A DNA stretch of 25,787 nt from an uncultured bacterium (GTDB taxonomy: Bacteria > Cyanobacteriota > Vampirovibrionia > Gastranaerophilales > Gastranaerophilaceae): the NCBI GenBank assembly GCA_900314375.1, contig OMVC01000126.1, forward strand, positions 1 to 25,787, written 5' to 3'. Below the pieces are notes generated by a model that was not told the origin of the DNA, made no database searches, and was given only the letters and a program-made list of their open reading frames with translations. A program made the position numbers and the translations under genes. Positions 22,317 through 25,787 of this stretch are shown here, one piece after another. Position 1 is the stretch's first letter; each line of letters starts with the position of its first letter.

Positions 22317-23797
22317 TTGTTACCTATATTTTCTAACATTTTTTCAAGCTCTTGTAATTTCGGGGTATAATCAAATCTTCCTCTATCAAGCGCCTTTTTT
22401 GCAACCGAAATTGCTTCCTTAATATTATATTCGCAAACGTTTTTATTTACAAGTGTATATTGACACAAAAACAATAAATTCAGAGCTTCGACATTGTCTG
22501 CTTCTACTTTTAAAGCTTTTTCAAGCTTTCTTTTCGCTTCTTCAAAATTCGAAATATTTATTAAGAATTTTGAATATTCTACAAGCCCTTTCACATATTG
22601 AGGATAGATTTCAAACAATTTATCATAATATTCACAAACCTTGTAATTATCATTTAATTTTTCATAAGCTTTTGCAATGTTATAATAATTAGATATCTGA
22701 TATTTATCGATTTGCAAGGATTTTTTAAACATTTCTATCGCATCCTTATATTTACCCTCGCTGAAATATTTTACTCCCATTGCCTCCTGTATATAAGCTT
22801 CTGCACCATTTCTTTCTTGTAATTCTTCCAATAATGAAAAATCATTTTTGTATGATTTTAACAATGCTAAAGCAATTTTTGTTTGAATAATTTGAGCATC
22901 TTTTTCTAATGCGATATTAAATTGAACTTCCGCTTTGTCAAATGCTAACATTCTTATATAAGCATTACCCCATTCAATATGGAGCTCCGGACAATCAAGG
23001 CCTTGCGATATCGCCAGTGAAAATATTTTTTCCACCCGTTCAATATTTTTTTCAATAGAATATACTTCACCCAACACATAATATGCAGGCAAAATTTTAC
23101 TGTTATATTCAATTGCTTTTTGAGCATAAAATTCTGCTTCTTGGTACCTTTCACGCAAAAGTTTTATTTTTGAATACTCATAAAAACAACTTTCTGTAGG
23201 CGCAACTTTTGTTAAGAAAGTAAGTTTTTCTTCAGCTTTTGTATATTCACCCAAACGAGATTCCATAACGGCCGATAACAATATTGCAGTATAGTTATAC
23301 TTGCTTATTTGAGCAGCTTTATTGAATTTATCAGCAGCGAGCGCATATTTTTTTTGTTTCATTAATGCCATTCCATGACCGGTATAAACATCCGTATTCA
23401 TTGGTGTAACTTTATCTGCTTTTTCAAATGATTCAATAGCTTCTTTAGGTTTATCCGAATACAATAAACACATTCCAAGTCTTAACCATACCTCTTTGTC
23501 GTTTTCATTCAGTTGCGATGATTGGTTGTAATACTCGACTGCATCTTTGAAATTATACTCATATTCGCATATTTTACCCAAATACTTATACACCAAAGAA
23601 TCTTTTTTTGAAATATCTAAAGCTTTCAACAACTGCTCACGCGCAAGCTGATAATTCTTTTCTTCAATAAGCTTTTTAGCTCTGTTTACATAAGCAACCG
23701 TTGGCAAAGACTGAATAATTGAATCTTCTTTATAATTATCCAGCGACGAATTAAGATTTTTTACCTCATTAAAGAACTTTTTTATTCTGTTAAACAA
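22313..23797 (-). CDS. TPR-repeat protein
   Basis: The 494-aa protein consists almost wholly of tetratricopeptide repeats, roughly ten to twelve of them from residue 40 on (for example AREQLLKALDISKKDSLVYKYLG and KEAIESFEKADKVTPMNTDVYTGHG). This is a scaffold for protein-protein contacts. There is no signal peptide or transmembrane segment; the first 30 residues are charged and helical. The start is TTG with GAGAGG 7 nt upstream and it overlaps the stop region of the phosphatase gene by 16 nt. The downstream lysC start overlaps its stop. A link to envelope assembly is possible from the neighbour, but no partner can be named. Confidence 0.85.
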   Translation of the reverse strand: MFNRIKKFFNEVKNLNSSLDNYKEDSIIQSLPTVAYVNRAKKLIEEKNYQLAREQLLKALDISKKDSLVYKYLGKICEYEYNFKDAVEYYNQSSQLNENDKEVWLRLGMCLLYSDKPKEAIESFEKADKVTPMNTDVYTGHGMALMKQKKYALAADKFNKAAQISKYNYTAILLSAVMESRLGEYTKAEEKLTFLTKVAPTESCFYEYSKIKLLRERYQEAEFYAQKAIEYNSKILPAYYVLGEVYSIEKNIERVEKIFSLAISQGLDCPELHIEWGNAYIRMLAFDKAEVQFNIALEKDAQIIQTKIALALLKSYKNDFSLLEELQERNGAEAYIQEAMGVKYFSEGKYKDAIEMFKKSLQIDKYQISNYYNIAKAYEKLNDNYKVCEYYDKLFEIYPQYVKGLVEYSKFLINISNFEEAKRKLEKALKVEADNVEALNLLFLCQYTLVNKNVCEYNIKEAISVAKKALDRGRFDYTPKLQELEKMLENIGNN

Positions 23798-24258
23798 TCC
23801 GCTACCTCTCTAAATGCACCTTCGCCACCGCAAAATTCAGTCATTTGTATTCCATCTATATTTTTCACTTTGTCTGTTGCGTTTGGTACGGTAATTTTAT
23901 ATTTTGCATATTCCAAACACTCCATATCATTTATATCATCACCGATATAAACATATTCCTCTTGAGAAAGATTGTGACGTTTTAATATTTCTTTTAAGAC
24001 ATCTATTTTTACCCAAATTCTTTGGTGAACCTCCTCTAATTCAAATAAATCTTTCAACATCTCTATTGCACCGTTCTTTTCTCCGGAAATTATTGAAATA
24101 TCTATCCCTTTTCTTTTTAAAAGAAAATAGCCCGTAACATCTTTATAATTGATTTTTCTGCTTGACTTTCCGTCATCGGTGATATACACGGAATTATCCG
24201 TCATTATTCCGTCAAAATCAGTGATAACCATTTTTATCGTTTTGGGTAATTTTAACAT
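23782..24258 (-). CDS. KdsC-type HAD phosphatase (3-deoxy-D-manno-octulosonate-8-phosphate phosphatase-like)
   Basis: The 158-aa protein is a minimal HAD phosphatase without a cap domain. It has the motif I aspartates in VITDFDGIMTDN, the motif II serine in ISIISGEKNG, a conserved lysine (K84 in RIWVKIDVL) and motif III-IV YIGDDINDMECLEYA. Near the end CGGEGAFREVADCL corresponds to the G-G-x-G-A-x-R-E-V motif typical of KdsC. KdsC removes the phosphate from Kdo-8-P, a precursor of LPS inner core. A related sialic acid or KDN phosphatase is possible. GGGGAG lies 8 nt before the ATG. It is first in an operon with the TPR gene and lysC and divergent from a sensor kinase. Confidence 0.85.
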   Translation of the reverse strand: MLKLPKTIKMVITDFDGIMTDNSVYITDDGKSSRKINYKDVTGYFLLKRKGIDISIISGEKNGAIEMLKDLFELEEVHQRIWVKIDVLKEILKRHNLSQEEYVYIGDDINDMECLEYAKYKITVPNATDKVKNIDGIQMTEFCGGEGAFREVADCLTE

Positions 24259-24281
24259 CTTCTCAACTCCCCGAAATTCTA

Positions 24282-24310
24282 TTCACAAATCTGTTGCCGT
24301 TTGCTATAAT
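24282..24310 (+). promoter_or_regulatory. Sigma70 promoter for the sensor kinase gene
   Basis: TTCACA (24282-24287), a 17-bp spacer and TATAAT (24305-24310). The start point is about 20 nt before the ATG, with AGAGG between. Confidence 0.6.
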
Positions 24311-24336
24311 TATATCATAAAGAGGTTGGAATTTTT

Positions 24337-25620
24337 ATGAATTCATATTTTTACATAATAAATATAAGCGTAATAATTGTTTTTATATGTTTATTCTTTG
24401 TGACAAGACGTTCTACCAAACGCTGGTCAAAAATAAACGATTATTTGGGAAAAGTTACAACCACCGTTGATTCCATAAGATATGGGGATTTGACAACCAA
24501 AATAAACAAACTCGACCACCCGACATATCAAAATGTAACGGATAGTATCAACAGAATGGTGGAAACCCTCAACGACAGAGAACGTATGATTGCCGAATAC
24601 CAATCAGAGTTAATGAATCAAAACAGATTATTGGAATCTGTAATCAATTCTCTTTCTGACGGGATTCTTATTATTAACGACAAGTTTGATATCTTACGTG
24701 CAACCCCTAAAATCTTAAAATGGTTCGGAGTTCCGAAAGGCAGAGATATTATAGGAAAAAATGTGTTTGATTTTATTCAGCTTGCGGATGATGATAAATC
24801 TGCCGAAAATCTTGAAAATGCTGATATATTTATTAAACATACCCCGACAAACAACTTTATAATAAATTCTCAAAGACTTATGCACCTTGATAAAAAAAGA
24901 TATGTACTTATTATAAAAGATGTAACAAACGAGAGAGAAATTGAAACGCTTAAAACAGATTTTGTTGCAACTTTAACACATGATTTGAAAGTTCCTATCA
25001 TAGCAGGAGGCAACATGATTGATTTATTCTTGTCGGGGAAATTCGGGGAGATATCCGAGAAACAAGAATTCGCATTAAAAAACATGCAAACCTCTAACGA
25101 AGAACTTTTAGACCTTGTACAAATTCTGTTGGATACATATAAAATTAGCGATAAAGGTATTGATTTATATAAAGAAAAAATCTCTCTTAATTCTTTTACA
25201 GAAAATGTCGTTAATGAGATGTCACCTATTTCGGAAGCTTCAGGTATAAAGATTAAATATAACCCTTCTGATAAAGATATTATTTTGAGCGGGGATAAAA
25301 TTCAATTACAAAGGGTAATAAAAAACCTTTTGTCAAATGCGATAAATCACAGTCATTCGCAAAAAGATATTGAAGTAAATATTTCATCAGATAGTAATTT
25401 TGCATTGATATCGGTAGTTGATTTCGGACAAGGTATTCCTAAAAACGAAATAAAAATGATATTTAATAAGTATTATTCTGCTGCAAAAAAACTAAGAAAA
25501 GTCGGAACAGGACTAGGACTATATTTAGCACAACAAATTGTACAAGCCCATGGCGGAGAAATTTTTGTTACAAGTAAAGAAAATGTAAGAACTGAATTTC
25601 GCGTAAAACTGCCATTATAG
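24337..25620 (+). CDS. Membrane sensor histidine kinase (one TM, HAMP-like, PAS, HisKA, HATPase_c)
   Basis: The 427-aa protein has one N-terminal membrane helix (about 5-23) and almost no periplasmic part, a HAMP-like linker (about 28-85), a PAS domain (about 98-198, SVINSLSDGILIINDKFDIL), the dimerisation and phosphoacceptor domain with H215 (FVATLTHDLKVP), and an ATPase domain with the N box (NLLSNAINHS), G1 (DFGQGIP), F box and G2 (GTGLGLYLAQQIVQAHGG). Sensing is therefore likely by PAS or by the membrane rather than by an outer domain. No response regulator gene lies beside it. The start carries AGAGG. The gene is complete and convergent with nothing; a glycosyltransferase gene follows on the same strand. 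Confidence 0.94.
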   Translation: MNSYFYIINISVIIVFICLFFVTRRSTKRWSKINDYLGKVTTTVDSIRYGDLTTKINKLDHPTYQNVTDSINRMVETLNDRERMIAEYQSELMNQNRLLESVINSLSDGILIINDKFDILRATPKILKWFGVPKGRDIIGKNVFDFIQLADDDKSAENLENADIFIKHTPTNNFIINSQRLMHLDKKRYVLIIKDVTNEREIETLKTDFVATLTHDLKVPIIAGGNMIDLFLSGKFGEISEKQEFALKNMQTSNEELLDLVQILLDTYKISDKGIDLYKEKISLNSFTENVVNEMSPISEASGIKIKYNPSDKDIILSGDKIQLQRVIKNLLSNAINHSHSQKDIEVNISSDSNFALISVVDFGQGIPKNEIKMIFNKYYSAAKKLRKVGTGLGLYLAQQIVQAHGGEIFVTSKENVRTEFRVKLPL

Positions 25621-25625
25621 AATAT

Positions 25626-25655
25626 TTGACAATTATAGTTTTACATGAATAATTT
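25626..25655 (+). promoter_or_regulatory. Candidate promoter of the glycosyltransferase gene
   Basis: TTGACA (25626-25631), an 18-bp spacer and TAATTT (25650-25655) in the 67-bp gap after the kinase gene. The -10 is weak, but the -35 is perfect. Confidence 0.4.
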
Positions 25656-25687
25656 TAATAAGAATATTTTGGAATTAAGAGGAAAAT

Positions 25688-25787
25688 ATGGGCGATATAA
25701 AAGTATCTGTAATTGTGCCTATTTATAATGTAGAACAATATTTAAGACAGTGTTTAGACAGTATAATAAATCAAACTTTAGAAGATA
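25688..25787 (+). CDS. Family 2 glycosyltransferase (5' end only, truncated by window)
   Basis: The first 33 codons are present. They read MGDIKVSVIVPIYNVEQYLR and continue CLDSIINQTLED. This is the beta-strand-and-helix start of GT-A fold glycosyltransferase family 2 (V-x-V-I-V-P-x-Y-N-x-E-x-Y-L), which transfers sugars from nucleotide sugars, often in polysaccharide or LPS synthesis. AAGAGG precedes the ATG with about 6 nt. The catalytic DxD lies beyond the window. The neighbouring KdsC-like phosphatase fits an envelope-sugar context, but that is only suggestive. Confidence 0.88.
   Translation, partial: MGDIKVSVIVPIYNVEQYLRQCLDSIINQTLED

Overview
The window is AT-rich, densely packed bacterial chromosome with genes on both strands and very short gaps. 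It encodes outer-membrane and LPS-type functions (an MlaD/MCE lipid-transport protein and a KdsC-type HAD phosphatase) plus core genes (dnaB, prfB with its +1 frameshift, upp, lysC, deoB, glgC). This points to a diderm, AT-rich, probably host-associated bacterium. The gene flavour resembles Candidatus Melainabacteria/Gastranaerophilales, but that is an impression from memory and cannot be proved here. There is no rRNA, tRNA, CRISPR array, prophage or insertion sequence.

Layout. (1) 1-3300: the edge of a dispersed repeat, a divergent small-protein/XRE-regulator module (42-619), a metallophosphoesterase, then on the minus strand an unrecognised 245-aa protein and a PLP aminotransferase. (2) 3300-8250: a small exported protein, a receiver-like/GGDEF protein with a degenerate signature, a large cytoplasmic protein with an alpha/alpha-barrel-like region, a GlcF-like iron-sulfur protein and a 96-aa unknown protein. 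(3) 8240-10563: 5-formyl-THF cyclo-ligase facing a cobalamin adenosyltransferase-deoB pair. (4) 10621-15156: a dnaB-prfB-membrane methyltransferase-anchored exported protein operon. (5) 15157-15707: a gene-free repeat cluster. (6) 15708-18816: glgC, a large hairpin, a MshEN-like domain protein and an asparaginase. (7) 18797-19318: a second divergent small-protein/XRE module. (8) 19315-25787: mlaD-like/upp, a YkgJ-type cysteine-cluster protein, the kdsC-like/TPR/lysC operon, a sensor histidine kinase and the start of a family 2 glycosyltransferase.

The most unusual points are the following. Two separated loci share one architecture: a small helical protein with a near-consensus promoter and an inverted repeat just downstream of its -10, opposite a small XRE regulator. 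At least seven genes have no Shine-Dalgarno sequence and an ATG only 6-7 nt after a -10-like hexamer, which suggests leaderless mRNAs. Four of six convergent gene pairs share the same 4-nt overlapping stop codons (YTAA). The 550-bp gene-free stretch is built of several kinds of repeat, and a related fragment lies at the window start. The other genes look like ordinary housekeeping and metabolic genes of such a bacterium.
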